DNA from: Chromera velia
Taxonomy: Eukaryota; Sar; Chromeraceae
Direction: 5' to 3'
DNA length: 53,370 nt
NCBI GenBank assembly: GCA_018398765.1
Contig: JAHBMJ010003051.1
Location: forward strand, 40,911 to 94,280
The notes beneath the pieces were generated by a model. It did no database searches, had not been told where the DNA came from, and saw only the letters and a program-made list of their open reading frames with translations. This document shows positions 35,599 to 48,403 of this stretch, piece after piece (within the stretch, counting starts at the first letter, position 1; every line of letters starts with the position of its first letter). The position numbers and the translations under genes are program-made.

Positions 35599-36782
35599 TG
35601 ATCTGCATTTCAGTTGCGCGCACACACGCAAGCATGCACGCACAGGCAGAGTAAAAGCGGCAGACCGTCGCCAGCCGGTCACACAGGCACATCGCGAAAG
35701 ACTCTTCAGCAAACTGTTTGAGGGACAGGCAGACAGACTATGTGCTTTTTGGTGTTCTTTCCCCCCTCCATTTCACGTACAATGCAGACAGACAGACAGA
35801 CTGACTGACTGACTGACTGAGTGAGTGAGTGAGTGACAGACGGAGTGACAGACAGACCGAGACACAGATAGATAGACTGACTGACAGCCAGACGAACGGA
35901 AGTGCAGGCTGATAAAAGATTTTAAATGGAATGGAGTTCGGGGAAAGAACCTCCGCCTTCCGTCTATACGACATGCAACAGAGAAAGAGGATTATGCGCA
36001 TGAAGGACGTCACAGTAAGCAGTAGTACTTTCAAGACAGGACGACTCACCAGGACCTAGCTCAGCGGGAAGCGCCTTTGTACTAACTTAGACCTGGCAAA
36101 GAGCTGCAAGCTGAAGTCATTCCACCATCCCACAAGATTCCTGCAGGACTCTTTGTTGTTTTTGTCCATTCGGTCCGCTGTTCCGTTGTCCAGCAAGCGT
36201 CCGACGCAAGAGTACACTTCCATCTGTCTTCACGGCAGTGGCTAGGAGGTGTTACAAGTAGCAATGCGCTGCCATACTTCCAAACTCCCTAATGCGTACG
36301 TTATGGCTGGTTTATGGTGGTTATGCTGGTTGGTACGTGCTGTTGCTTTGGACCAATGATTGAATTGAATGGCACGCGTACGCGCGGCGTCACTGCATGT
36401 ATCTGCATGGCTGCGCAGAATGTTGCGCCAACACGCACATGCAGCAAAAGTGTTGCATGCACATGCATGCAATATCATGCAATAGCTGCATGGCCCATGC
36501 ACACAATCGCGCGCGCGGAATGCGCGCGCGCGCGTCAGACATGCATGTGATTCATCGAAGTGTCAATTTTAAAAGTCGTTATAACTCTGTACTGGAATCT
36601 GTAGCGCGTGGCTGAAGCAATTGCATGGCTGACTGTCACTGGCTCCGTGTCAGAGTTGCAATCGCACACACCAGTGATCTGAGTGAATGACTGCATCCGT
36701 TCTTACCCAACAGGTATTAATACTCAATGGGACTGAACCATCAACAGATTGATGAAGGGTGGAAAAGTCTTGCGTTGGCGAT
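35599..36782. other. Divergent intergenic region between large gene and helicase
   Basis: Contains a GACT/GAGT/GACA microsatellite (35785-35885), alternating CG tracts (36508-36536), a TGCATGCA cluster (36450-36500) and no recognisable gene. A short stretch near 36055-36095 resembles only the D-arm of a tRNA. Confidence 0.6.
36436..36500. promoter_or_regulatory. GCATGC-rich cluster between divergent genes
   Basis: Several overlapping TGCATGC, ACATGCATGC and ATCATGCA motifs about 300 bases before the helicase start. A promoter role is inferred from apicomplexan precedent only. Confidence 0.3.
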
Positions 36783-39700
36783 ATGAAGCCGTCAATTCGG
36801 TCTCGGATCTGGAAGTCCACACTCAGGCCCTTCTCTCGTATTGTGACCCCCCTTCGTTCAGAGCCTGTCCCAGCTTTGCCCGCAAAGTTTCGACCCTCAG
36901 GGCTGACCTCGTATGCCCTTGTTGAAGAAGCCCGCTTTGACTTCACACCGTCGCCTGTTCCCTTCCCGTCTCCTTCTGCATTGCCGTCTCCGTCTCCGCA
37001 TCAATGGATGCCCGCTGAGTATGAAGAGGACAACCTTTCAAAAATCACAGCGCCCGAGCAGTCTTCCTCTTCCTCTTCTGTGGCTCCTGAAGACGATGGC
37101 GTTCCCCTTCTCGAATGGGAACTTCGGCTGGAGCGTCTGGCGTCTTCCGTTCTTCAAACGGGCGCACGGGAGCGGCTCCTCGACTTTGTGAGGGAGGTGC
37201 GGCTGCGTGCCTTTTCATCCCCCTTGACCCAAAAGAACGGAGAGACCGTTTCCGCTTCTTCTTCCTGGCGCTGCTTTACCCACCTGCGACAGCTTGCCGC
37301 CCTTGAGCAGCACCAGAGCATCCTGGCTGCGTTTGAGGAGACGGGATCAGAATCCTTCTATCGGGGCAGTCAATCTGCTCAGGGAGGAGAGGAGGGAGGA
37401 GAAATTTCAGGTCGGTGGACTTCGTTGTTGTGTCGTGATTCGTGCTGGATGATGCAGGATAGCAACTGGGCAGGAAAGCAAGGAAGAAAGAAAGTAAGGA
37501 AGTTCGGAAGCGGAAAAAGGAGAAGGGATGATTGATGGACGAATTCGACGAAAGTGTCCAGTGCGCTGGTGGCTGGTCAGCTCGGTTTATCTGTCTGTGT
37601 GTCTATGTGCCTGTCTGTCTGTTTGTTTGTCCGGCTGTCCGCAAAAAATTAGTTGATTGGCGCCCTCTTTCTCTTTCCACTACCCGCAGTCTCAGTGCAT
37701 CTTTGCGCTACCCCTCCCCCCCCCCCCCNNNNNNNNNNNNNNNNNNNNNNNNNNNNNNNNNNNNNNNNNNNNNNNNNNNNNNNNNNNNNNNNNNNNNNNN
37801 NNNNNNNNNNNNNNNNNNNNNNNNNNNNNNNNNNNNNNNNNNNNNNNNNNNNNNNNNNNNNNNNNNNNNNNNNNNNNNNNNNNNNNNNNNNNNNNNNNNN
37901 NNNNNNNNNNNNNNNNNNNNNNNNNNNNNNNNNNNNNNNNNNNNNNNNNNNNNNNNNNNNNNNNNNNNNNNNNNNNNNNNNNNNNNNNNNNNNNNNNNNN
38001 NNNNNNNNNNNNNNNNNNNNNNNNNNNNNNNNNNNNNNNNNNNNNNNNNNNNNNNNNNNNNNNNNNNNNNNCCACTCCTGCAAGAAGCAGATGGAATGGA
38101 AGGATGGGCACTGGTGTCATTGCAAGTCAAGACTGAGAGGCAGAAGGGACCGCTTTGCTTCTCCCATCTTCAAGGAGACACGGGAGCCTCCTCTCTCCTC
38201 TCCTCAAACGACAGCCTTCTCAAAGTGAGTGGGTACTGGAAGCAATACGTGTTTCGAATAATGTCGGATGAAACAGGAAAATGTACCCGTCTTCGCATGT
38301 AGCCTAAAGAGCACGTGGATGACTCGTTGGATGTGAAAATTTGTTTGCACAAACGTTTTTGAAAAGCCGTGTTCGTTGGGTGGCCCCGTCTGTGTGTTTT
38401 TCTCCACACCCTTCTGGACATGCAAACGTGTTTCTGTCCCGGCCTCTGCCTGACTCTTCGCGGGACCTGTAAAGTCCCCCCCCTCTTTTGCATGGATAGC
38501 CTGTCTCTCTCTTCCCATTGCGTCGGGTAGTCGTCTCAGGTGTCTGTGCAGAGAGAGACATCATAACAGAATATTTTCGTACAGACTGTGAAGATGGGTC
38601 TCTTATGATGAGCCGAGGACTGAAGTTACTCGACATTGATTTGAACCAACCATGCAGATGCATGATGTCCTCGCACTCGCACCTGCTCGTCCTTCCGTCG
38701 ATCAAGAAGCACCGAGGGAAACTGTGTCTGAGGTGACAGCAGGAGAAAGCGTTGGGTTTGAAGAGGGCGGGCCTCGTCCCCCCCGTGTTTTCTTGGGCAC
38801 TGTGAACGGCCTGTTTGTGGATGGGGAAAGGGTCCCTGTGATCTCTGCTGGGGCTCCAGAAGACAGACACGTGGAGGTCCGTGTGTTTAGTTGCCTGCAA
38901 ATGCGTGCCATACGCATGAGACAGAGAGGCGCACAGTAGGGTGCTTTTGATCTCGACAAGCCCTGTGGAAGGCATGAGAGGGAATTGGAGAAAAAAGAAT
39001 AACGCACCAGTACCCACGCTATCCTCCCTTCGTCTTACAGCCTCTCTTGCCCGCCATCAAAGATCGTCGCATGCCGTTCCCTCCGCGTTTTCTTTTTGTT
39101 CCTCGCAGACCTCTTTCAAAAGGCGGCAGTCGACTTTGATTCTCTGTTTGCACTTATTCCGTAATTACGTGCATGATGGACATGCATTCCTTCCTACATT
39201 TGGGGGTACGCAGGTGAGTTTGTTTCCTCTCGGCGACCTCCTTGGCGCTTCCTCCGAGGAGATTCGTCGCGGGTTGAGAGGCACTTTTGGGTCTGCTTCT
39301 TTGGAAGGCGGTGAAGTGAAAGTGAAGTCGATTGGGGCCTCTTTTGCTTCTTATCGAAGAATTGTGGCTGCGTTAAGGTCAGCTGGTAAGATGAAAGAAG
39401 GCCTGGGTTTGATTGGTCCATCAGTCACATCTCGTCTGTGCTCTGTATGCCTTCAACCACTGTCTACCAGATTCGTCTTCCTCGCTTACATCGACCAAGC
39501 GTTCTCCATTGATGTGTTTCTTCTAAGAGACCTATTGGCGCGTGTCTTGTCGTGTGCGCTTTCGTGTGTTGGTCTGTCCTCTCTCTTTGCTCACCTCTCT
39601 TTGTTCATGTCTCATCGTTTCGAATACTTTCCGCGTCTTCGTCTTTAGCGTGGATGCACCGTGTGATTTGTGCAGAAGTTTTTTTGTGGAGGGCATGGCA

Positions 39701-42700
39701 ACTCCTCCCGAGAGTCTATGGCAGTCTCGGGTTGTTGACCTGAGTGCTGGGCGGGAGGGCGCAGGCAAGGCAAAGCAGAAAAAACCCGGGATGATTTCCC
39801 CCGAGATTCAGTCCCAACTGCCCCATCTCGCCGCTGTGCTTGGCCTTCCGAAAGCCAAAGGTCAAAAAGGGCGTAAAAGCTCGGAGAAGTGGCACAGAGA
39901 CAGGATACGGGAGCGGCTTCCTCCCTGGACCCTCTCTCTTCAGAAAACTCCTTTTTTCTTCTCTCCTGAGGGAGCGGCTCTTCTCGTCGAGGCACTCAAA
40001 TATGGGGCCTCTGTGCGGGCAGAAAACGAAAAGGAGAAAATAGGTGGAAATGAATTCCGTCCGCTCTGCAGCGTGGACCCTTACACTGAACACCAGGTAG
40101 GGCGGATTTCTTCTGTCAGTCCCTTCGCTTCCCTCCACCATGCACTCGTCTGCCTTTTCCTTTCCCTATGAGGATTTTGTTTTGTTGCCAGAGCCCTATC
40201 TGTTAGCTCTTGATCGGGTTCGCTCAACATTTTTCTTCTCGTCTGTTTTCCAGTTTCATTTGATTTGATTACTGAAAGCCTCAGACACAAACCCCACTCA
40301 AACCATTCTGTAAAGCGACGAGTCAAATCACGAAACCGTTGAGGACCATTGTATTATAAAAGGCACACTTCACTGGGTGGGAAGGGACCTGAACGAAAAT
40401 CCTCCTTCCTTGAGGTTTCTTCTCTCTCTCTCATCGCTTCTGTGAATCAACTTATCTGCAGGCCAAGGCTGCCGTGGTTGACGTCCCTCTCACTCTCTCC
40501 CCCGATCAGCTCGACGCCGCCGTTGCCGCAGTGCGCTCTCCCCTCTGTCTGATCCAGGGACCCCCCGGGACCGGGAAAACGCGGACAGCCGCAGCCATTG
40601 TGGACGCCCTGGCTCGTTTGGAGGAAATCGAGGAAGGGCGGGTGGACAGCAGAAGAAGTATGCATGAGGAGGAGGATCTGAACCCTCCTCGAAAGATTCT
40701 TGCTACAGCCGACTCGAACGTTGCAGCTGACAATCTCTTTTGGGCAATTGCCCAGGCGGGTCGGGCGGTTGTTCGTGTGGGAGCGAACACAGGTCTTGCC
40801 ACCTCCTCCCCCCCACATTCTGCGGGGGCATCCGCAAGGTCGGAGAGGGAGGTATCTTTACTAGAATTGAGAGGGTGCGGCGGAGATTCGGAGGGGCCTC
40901 CAAGATCCCCCGAGGGAAGCTCAGAGCCTCTCTCATTATCCCCATCCAGTCTCTCGGGCTCTCCGGGGGCTTTTGTATTTGTGCCTTCTCAGAGGGAGGG
41001 CGAGAGCGGTTTTGGAAATCTTGGAGCACAGAGTGGGTCAGTTGTGTGGGAGCCCAACGTACTAGATTCCTTGCAGAGGGCAAGTGTGGTTGTGGCGACA
41101 TGTGCGGGCTCCGGGGGGGGCGAGCTTGACGGTGTGTGTTTTGACAGGGTGGTGATTGACGAATGCACCCAGTCACCCCTGACGTCATCCTTTGTGGCTC
41201 TGGCCAGAGGAGCGACTCAGGTGATCCTAGTGGGTGATCAGAAGCAGCTGCCACCTACTGTCCTGGCAACAGAGGCGAGGGGTGGGGAATTTGGATTGGG
41301 CCAGTCGTTGTATCACCGGCTTTTGAAAAGCCAGCTCCGAAGGAGAGAGCGAGGTGAGGACATTAAGTCCGTGCCTGTTGCTTCTCTCGGACATCGCGGG
41401 CGAAAGGAAGAGGCGGAGGGTGAAGGGTTGGAGTCCTCGCAGAGCCTGTCTACGTGTGATGCAGACACAGAAGTCAGTGGCAATATCGGTCCAGAAGAAG
41501 AAGAAGGCGGTGGGGTTGGCAATGCAGGGGGGGTTCAACGTATTCGTCTGGATATCCAGAGACGTGCCCATCCTTCTTTGGCTGCCTTTTCCTCTGCGTT
41601 GTTCTACAACTTGTCTCTTGGACACGAACCGTGGGAGCACACTACGCATCGCCCAGCCATCAGAGGCTTCCCGTGGCCCTCTATTCCCTTGGACAACCCG
41701 CTTCTGTGCAAGGGGGATGAGAATGATGACCTTGAAGGTCTGGTGGAGACAACGTTTCCCCCCCATGACCTGGACACTCTCCGTGTGATGTTTGTTCATG
41801 TCGGTCCTGCACCTGCTCCGTACAAGATTAATGAGACAGAAACCGAAGTTTTCCTTCGACCGCTCGACGAGGTGACCTCTTTGCCCTTGAAGGGGCCTGT
41901 ACTTCCCCCTGAATTGAAGCCGGGCTACCCGCATCACTGGCTCGTCAGAGAAGTTCGACAGACAGCAAACAGACTCTGCAGGCGCGCGAATCAGCTCCGA
42001 GAGGAATTGAGGAAGGGGAGTGGACGGAATGCCACGGGGGTGGGGGAACAGCAAGGTTCATCGAATGGCGGGGCAAGAAGGAGGGCAGAGTCTTTTCAAC
42101 GGCAGAGGACACAGGCAGACAAGGAAGAAGAAAGAGAAGAAGATGGGTTGAATGAGGTGGAAGGGCACGATGAAGGATTGGAGATGGAGGAAGAAGTAGT
42201 AGAAATGGAAGAGACAGAGGGTGAGAGCGGATTGAGAGCTTTTGAGGAGAAGCGGGGAACGTCTTTTTGTAATGTGGAGGAAGCGAGGGCGGTGGTTGGT
42301 CTTTTGTCTGTGGCGCTTGGGAGAAACGCACTTTCTCATTTGAGGGAGGGAAAAGACGGAGAATTGTATGGGTGGGAAACGGTCGATTTGGGGGAACCTG
42401 TTCATGCCTCGGAAATTTGGTCAGTTGGTGTAGAGGGAACAGTCGCAAAAGGTTTCGCAGACATGGAGACAGAAAGATGCCCACCCCCGTTTCTTTCCTC
42501 TCTTTGAAGAGAATGCTCGTTTGCCTGATGGATAAAGTTTTCCGTCTTTTCTCTGTTCCGCATTCTCTGTTAGCTCTTACATTCTCTCGTTGCATCATTG
42601 GCTGACACATGTGTTCGCAGTGTGGTTTGTCCGTACACCGCCCAGGCAGAATTGGTGTCAAGTTTGATCAAGGTGAGTCAACGGGGGCTTTTCTTTTTGA

Positions 42701-43554
42701 AGACAGAGAGAATCTCCGGGCAAGTGACCAGTGTGTTCGGAACAGCTGAGCTGTGGCTATAGACTCCAGAATTGACTATTTTTATTCTCCCTCCCTGATT
42801 CAGTCTGGCAGTGGGGCTTCTGCATGAATGGAAGGAAGCGCGGACTCCTAGCTGCCTGATCGTGGGATGTTTCCTGATTTTGCCGAGTACTTGGATTCGT
42901 CATTCTTCCTTCATTTGAGGCGGGTGGGGGGTGCAAGAAGAAACAAACAGGGAAGATCGTAGACAGAATGGGAATAGAAAAAAATACAGGTACACGCAAC
43001 GACTGAAAGAAGCAGGTGACGAGATTGGGAGAAGCCGAGCAATTTGATTGCATGAGTTTTGGCTTTCCACTGGCAGGTCTCCCCGATGTTCTTTTACGAT
43101 GAACACGTTGTCGTGCAACTTCATGGATTTTCTTCGTAAGTCTTTGTGTGCGCACAAGTCTGTTCCATAACTTTAGGAGCTATCCCGCGCCGCGCAAGGA
43201 TATTGATAGGTACTTCGGGTTCTCGTGGCGCCTCGTTGCTTCTTTCGGTCTGAGATTTCTTTTCTTTTTGTTTTTCTTTGCTGCTGATCGACCTTGCAGA
43301 CCGAGCTAGGCCCGGAGGCCCACCGGAGCATTTCGGTGTCCACGATTGACGGCTTTCAGGGGAGAGAGAAGGACCTGATTGTGCTGTCCCTCGTCAGGAG
43401 CAACGGGGAGGGAAGCAGGGGGTTCTTGAGAGACCCTCGGAGGGCAAACGTTGCACTGACAAGGGCGCGGAGGGGGATGCTGGTGGTGGGAGACGCCGGA
43501 ACTTTTGGGGCGACGGCAGTCCTCTCCCGGTTGACACGATCGTCAGTCGAGTGG

Positions 43555-43601
<47 letters not shown>

Positions 43602-43647
43602 TCTCTCACTCTCTCCCCTTCTTTCTGAGTGTGTGTGTGTGTATGTG

Positions 43648-43684
<37 letters not shown>

Positions 43685-44145
43685 GTTGCCTGTGGATGAT
43701 GACAGCAAGGGGAGTTGAAGAGTTGAAAATAGAGGCGACAAGCAACTGGGTTCTTGTATCTGTTTCAGATGTTTCCGCTCCCTGTCTTGTTCACCATGAA
43801 CTTTCTGGCATCCGTTGACTTTTGCTGCCATTTCTTTTACTTATAGGTGAGCGGTGAGCAATCTACCTTTGTTGCATGCATGTCAAGGTCTGCGCGCACG
43901 TGTACTACAAATACCTGCAGGATTCAACAAGAGGGGGGGGGCAAGGCGAAGACGCATGGGGGACGTTCCCGACCTTTCAGACCGAGTGATCTCACATGGC
44001 CGGTTCTCTTCGACTGGTTGGAGAGCCGTAACGCAGTTCTTGATTGGTCTATTGTTTCTCCCTCCCCCCTGTCAGAAAGCGGAAGCGAAGCAAGAAGTAC
44101 AAGCAGTCAAACATCAATCAATACTACCGGTGCACAAACATAATG
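36783..44145 (+). CDS. UPF1-like superfamily 1 helicase
   Basis: Secure exons: 36783-37410 (ATG 36783; basic N-terminus), one ending at 38224 (its start is lost in the gap), 38658 to about 38876, one or two between 39100 and 39380, about 39655-40096, 40462-42419, 42621-42672 and 43300-43541. The C-terminal exon is uncertain (43847-44145 in the best guess). Motifs in order: Walker A GPPGTGKT; Ia [14 protein letters not shown]; Walker [10 protein letters not shown] (DECT rather than the usual DEAQ); [69 protein letters not shown]. This is the set of UPF1/IGHMBP2-like RNA/DNA helicases. Acidic low-complexity linkers ([12 protein letters not shown]) are inserted between motifs IV and V. Which family member it is cannot be told from the motifs alone. 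Confidence 0.88.
37729..38071. other. Assembly gap (343 N)
   Basis: Run of N directly after a poly-C tract of about 14 bases, inside the helicase gene. Any exon between 37691 and 38072 is partly hidden. Frames reported through it are artefacts. Confidence 0.99.
43556..43682. repeat. (CT)n then (GT)n microsatellite
   Basis: Begins 14 bases after the donor at 43542 in the last helicase intron; about 28 CT units followed by GT repeats. Confidence 0.95.
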
Positions 44146-44272
44146 AAAAGAAAAACATTTGCATCGGTTTGCACTTCGGCTCGCTCAATTAGCGTGCATG
44201 CCCACAAAGAATACGTAATGAAAAAAAAAAAACGAATTGTCTACCAAACATTCCAAAAACAAATGTATTAAC

Positions 44273-44309
<37 letters not shown>

Positions 44310-47300
44310 CGCATTGATAAATTTTTGTAAACATGCAGTTATGCATGTGCAAGAAAGAATCTCGATTCGGTAAAAACTTGATTGAATAGAAAGTCTATGT
44401 TTCATCATGTTTCACTCGATCATGTGTGAAAAAAAAGCTGTAACTTGTATAGTATGTCTTTATTTTTTTGATTTTTTCTATAGAAGTCCATAGGACTCCA
44501 TACATTATTATCTATTTTGTTTAATAGTATCTCTATGCGACTTGAGTTAGTGGAGACAGCTGATACGCTTGCTGTTATTCAGAGTCATTGCTTTTTCAGA
44601 CCGCTTCCTGAGTTTCAACTTCTCTCTCCATAGAGCTATCAACGATGCGTTCTCTTGCCACAGATCAACTCAGCTTTGCATCGACCCCCATCGATCCCTG
44701 AGGAGACGACCTGAGAGCAACTACGAGAGACAGTTTGCCTCCTTACTTGTGGAACAACCAGTTTAGCTTAACAATTGGCATCCGTCGTTCGATGGGTAAG
44801 CAAGTCCCATTTCTATACGATACCGTTCTAAAACCTTTTGGCTAGAAGCTAGGCCAGAAGAAAGAGAGCACTTGCATTTGAGGAGGAAGATGGAGAAAGA
44901 TAGAGAAGGAGGCGGGAAGCAGTTTTTAATTGGCAGTTCCGCAAACCTGCTTAGGGAACAGACGCCAGTTCTTAAGGGTTCGGTTCCCCCTGGGTTCCTC
45001 ACCGACCTGCAGTTGGACAGCATAAGCAGTTGGCACGCACGCGTGCTGAGTGCGAAACACTGGTAACGGGGTCAGACGGATGAGGTTTTCTCCCTTTTTG
45101 GGAAGTGGCTCATCTGACTGTCACATTATTTATCTTCGCCTCTGTGGAGTAACCGCCGGAGTTCCTCAGTGCCTACCGTGTTAGAGCAGACGTCTACAGG
45201 CACGTGGAAGTGATTGAGTGAGCCGCACTGTGAGTGTAAGAGACCACCTTGTTGGTTGAACCAACTTATCAGTTGATTCAGCTTTATTTTAGAATTTGTG
45301 GCATTATATAGAAATATATGAATCAATTCATGTTTTATACTAGTTTATATCAAATTTATGGGTCGATGACGATGCTGAATAATAATAATGGTGATGATGA
45401 TCAAGGCTGTATAATCATATTTGAGTTAATAAATATAATCACTTTTCTCAGAAGTTAATTGATTATGATTGATTATTTTAATTATTTCTAAACTTCTAAA
45501 GTGTGATTCTTAGTCGTCTTCAATGGATGTTTTGAAGATAATTGTCAATAATCACAAAGTCATTTTATCTTTAACTTGTATATGTGTATGGTTAATGTTC
45601 ATATTCACTTAATTAAAATTGTACCCAAAAGGAAACATTCATCATATGCACCGATGATAGGTTTGGGATTCAGAACCGCCCTAGGAACCGCCGCACTGTG
45701 CGCGGTAGATTCTTAATTAGTTATAAAATCTAATAAAATCTGATAAAGTTTTTAATTTTTTTAAAAAAAAAATTTCTAATTTTTAAGTGAGATCCTAATT
45801 AAAAAATTAGTTGAAATCTCATAAATTCTTGAGAAACAGGTTTAAAAGTCACTAACTAATTGATTGATTGATTGTTTAATTGATTTGTTCTATACTTTAC
45901 TACTAAAAATTTTATATATGTATTATAAACAGTGGCTTTAACAGCCTATGGACACCACTAGCTATCACCTAGATTATCATATCAGAAAGACTGAATTACC
46001 TAGCGAATCATTGATTGCTAGATCGATTGATTGATAAGCAATTAAGCTAGCAATTAAGAAAGCCGGCGATTGAAGCCGCCTTGCAAGTTTATAGTAAGCT
46101 ACAGTTTGTGAGTATTAATCGCTTTTTGAACAAGCAGATCAACAGCCGGCTGTGGTTAGCTGTCGTTGAGAAAGCGTCAAGAGTTGCTGCTCAGTTGTGG
46201 CACACCTTTTGCACTATGTTTGCAGTGTATCAGGTTTGATGTATAGGCCCTTAAAGGAGGGTCTGAAAGAATATTCCGGGCGCTTTGTTAGCGGTGGTGA
46301 CACCTTAATATAGCTTGAGCAGGAAGGCCTAGCGGCGCTAGCGCAGAACGAATCAATCAAATTGAATCAATTAATCAGCTTAAATTGTATGAATCAATCT
46401 TATTCAATCAATCAATCAATGATGTTCAACATCCGTCCTCTTCATATTAAACAAATCAATCATCATCATTATTCACCGGATCTATCGCTATTGACCTATA
46501 TATAAATGAGCGTCTAACGTTTGGCTGGTTCAATACACAGCTGAACACACTGCTAGGACAGTCTCTAGGGCCGTCCTCTCCCACAAAGGAAGATAACATA
46601 GGCAAGAACGGCTTTTCCGTGACGGCCACTCACTGAATTCCCATGGCAAGGCAGAGTGGTCTTACATCCTCACATAGAACGCGTGGCCTCAATTGTCTTC
46701 TTTCTGCCGAAATTTAGTTCAATCAGAAGAAAAAAGAGCCAGAGAACCTTCATTCTAATAGGCTAGGTTAGATTGCGCCCTTTCACCTTTATATCTTGCC
46801 CCAAAGCTCCTTCTAGCCTGCCTGTTTTGAGGCGGACAGTGGTAGAATGATGGAGACGGCTGAAGAGACGGGTAAAAATGGTGGTCTGGCTTGGCTTTGT
46901 CCCCATTCTGCGAATATTGGCGCCCTAAGGTGCTGGCAGCGTTCTAGAGGGCAATTCATAGAGCTATTATGATCACTATCACTATGACCATATACTATTT
47001 TTGGGGCCTAGTAAATCCTTATCATCATCAAACTAGCTGCGGTCTATACGTGCAGCGCCCCGGGGCGCTTGTTACCTAGCTTTTTAGTAACTATGCCTGG
47101 TATAATACTCAGAAAGCAGAAATCTACTTTATTAAACAACATGAATGACTGCTTTCTATTATGCTATACTATACTGTCTAAAAAGACCTCTGCTAACTTT
47201 GTCTTATACTCAATGTGCTATTACGCAGCAAATCCTAGGATGCAATGATGATAATAAGAGCTCCAAACATCTTCGAACCAAAGTCTATGATGATGGTGAC

Positions 47301-48403
47301 TGATTTAAAGCACTCTTTCATTGTATAGCAACAGACACACACCATTATAAAGGCCAGCTGATATTCAATTCGATCATCTGAGTTCGTCCTAAAAGAAAAT
47401 AATGAATAAAACGAACTGACCAACATTTGCACCTATATAACAAATATGAGGGCGCTACAACTACTCTTCAAGGAAAAGAAAAGAGACCCCCCCCCCCCCT
47501 TTTTTTTCCTCCTCGATCCCCGCTACACGTCAGACAGTCAAAGCCTCACGAGTGACCAACTTAGGGCATTTCCTCTCTTTTTTTCTCTATGCATAATGTG
47601 AGAAAACACACATAAAGCCGATCCTCTTTTTTCACACGTACAGCGAAAAAAGAAGAACAAACCACCCACAAGGATGGAGGCCCATGCTCTTTTTTTTTTT
47701 CTTTCTTGTTCCAACAGATGGCCAAAGGGGCCATACTAATGAAGGGGGCGGTTTTGCCCCCTCCTTTTTTACACAAGGTTCAAACAAGAAAAAGAAGGAG
47801 AAGAAGAGACCCACTGGAATGAAGCTCTCCCCCCCCTCTTTTTCTTTCTCCGTTGCACCGACGGCCAAAAGGGGCCACGACACTGATCATGAGAAACCAA
47901 CTCAGGGTGCGCTCCCGGTCTCTCTCTCAATGAGAAGCGATCTCGAAAACACACGCAAAGCCTTTCACAAAAAGGAGAAGGATGAAAAGAAGACGTCGAA
48001 TGGAGGAGCTCTTCTGTTTTGTTCATCTCTCTCTGACAGGCATGGCCAAAGGGGCTAAGACACTGACAATGAACTCAGGGTGTTTTCCCTGTTGCAAGAG
48101 ATGAGAGAACACGCACAAGATCCGCTGTTCACATAACTAAAAAAGAAAAAAAGACTCTCTCCTGTTTCTCTTTTTCTTCTTTGCTGCACGAATAGCAAGG
48201 ACACTCATAACGAAGTGCACACCCCCTGTGTTACAACAGAAAAGAACACTCAAGAACAACGGACAACAACAGTAACCGGTTTGGAATGCTCGGTTACTGC
48301 CCACACCATCTCGATATCACCGAGTAGCAGATACCTCCAACTGACTGTTTCATGGGTGAATACGGCCATACTGCCTGCCTGTACTCTTCTTCGATGTAGC
48401 TGA
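44146..48403. other. AT-rich intergenic region without recognised gene
   Basis: About 4.2 kb. It holds a (TA)n tract at 44276-44309, AATC/ATGATG simple sequence (45380-45450, 46345-46430), short palindromic GGCGCT-type motifs (46330, 47055), and a diverged tandem repeat at 47530-48180. No frame shows a domain or plausible splice structure. Confidence 0.65.
47530..48180. repeat. Diverged tandem repeat, about 150-180 bp period
   Basis: Three diverged copies share the blocks GGCCAAAGGGGCC (47717, 47863, 48043), an ACTCAGGG/ACTTAGGG segment and GAGAAAACACAC-like segments with pyrimidine-rich spacers. It may be remnant satellite or an old multiplied promoter segment. Confidence 0.5.

Noticed and set aside
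36055-36100. tRNA gene
   Set aside because: TAGCTCAGCGGGAAGCGC resembles a D-arm, but no matching acceptor stem, anticodon arm or T-arm follows.
36082-36264. 60-codon minus-strand frame upstream of the large gene
   Set aside because: No splice-compatible link to exon 1 and no recognisable domain; it could be a UTR or chance frame.
37532-38302. 256-codon frame through the gap
   Set aside because: The middle is N; only the part after 38071 is real coding sequence.
44569-45023. Short frames in the 44-45 kb region
   Set aside because: Below 90 codons, no domain or consistent splice signals, in AT-rich intergenic DNA.
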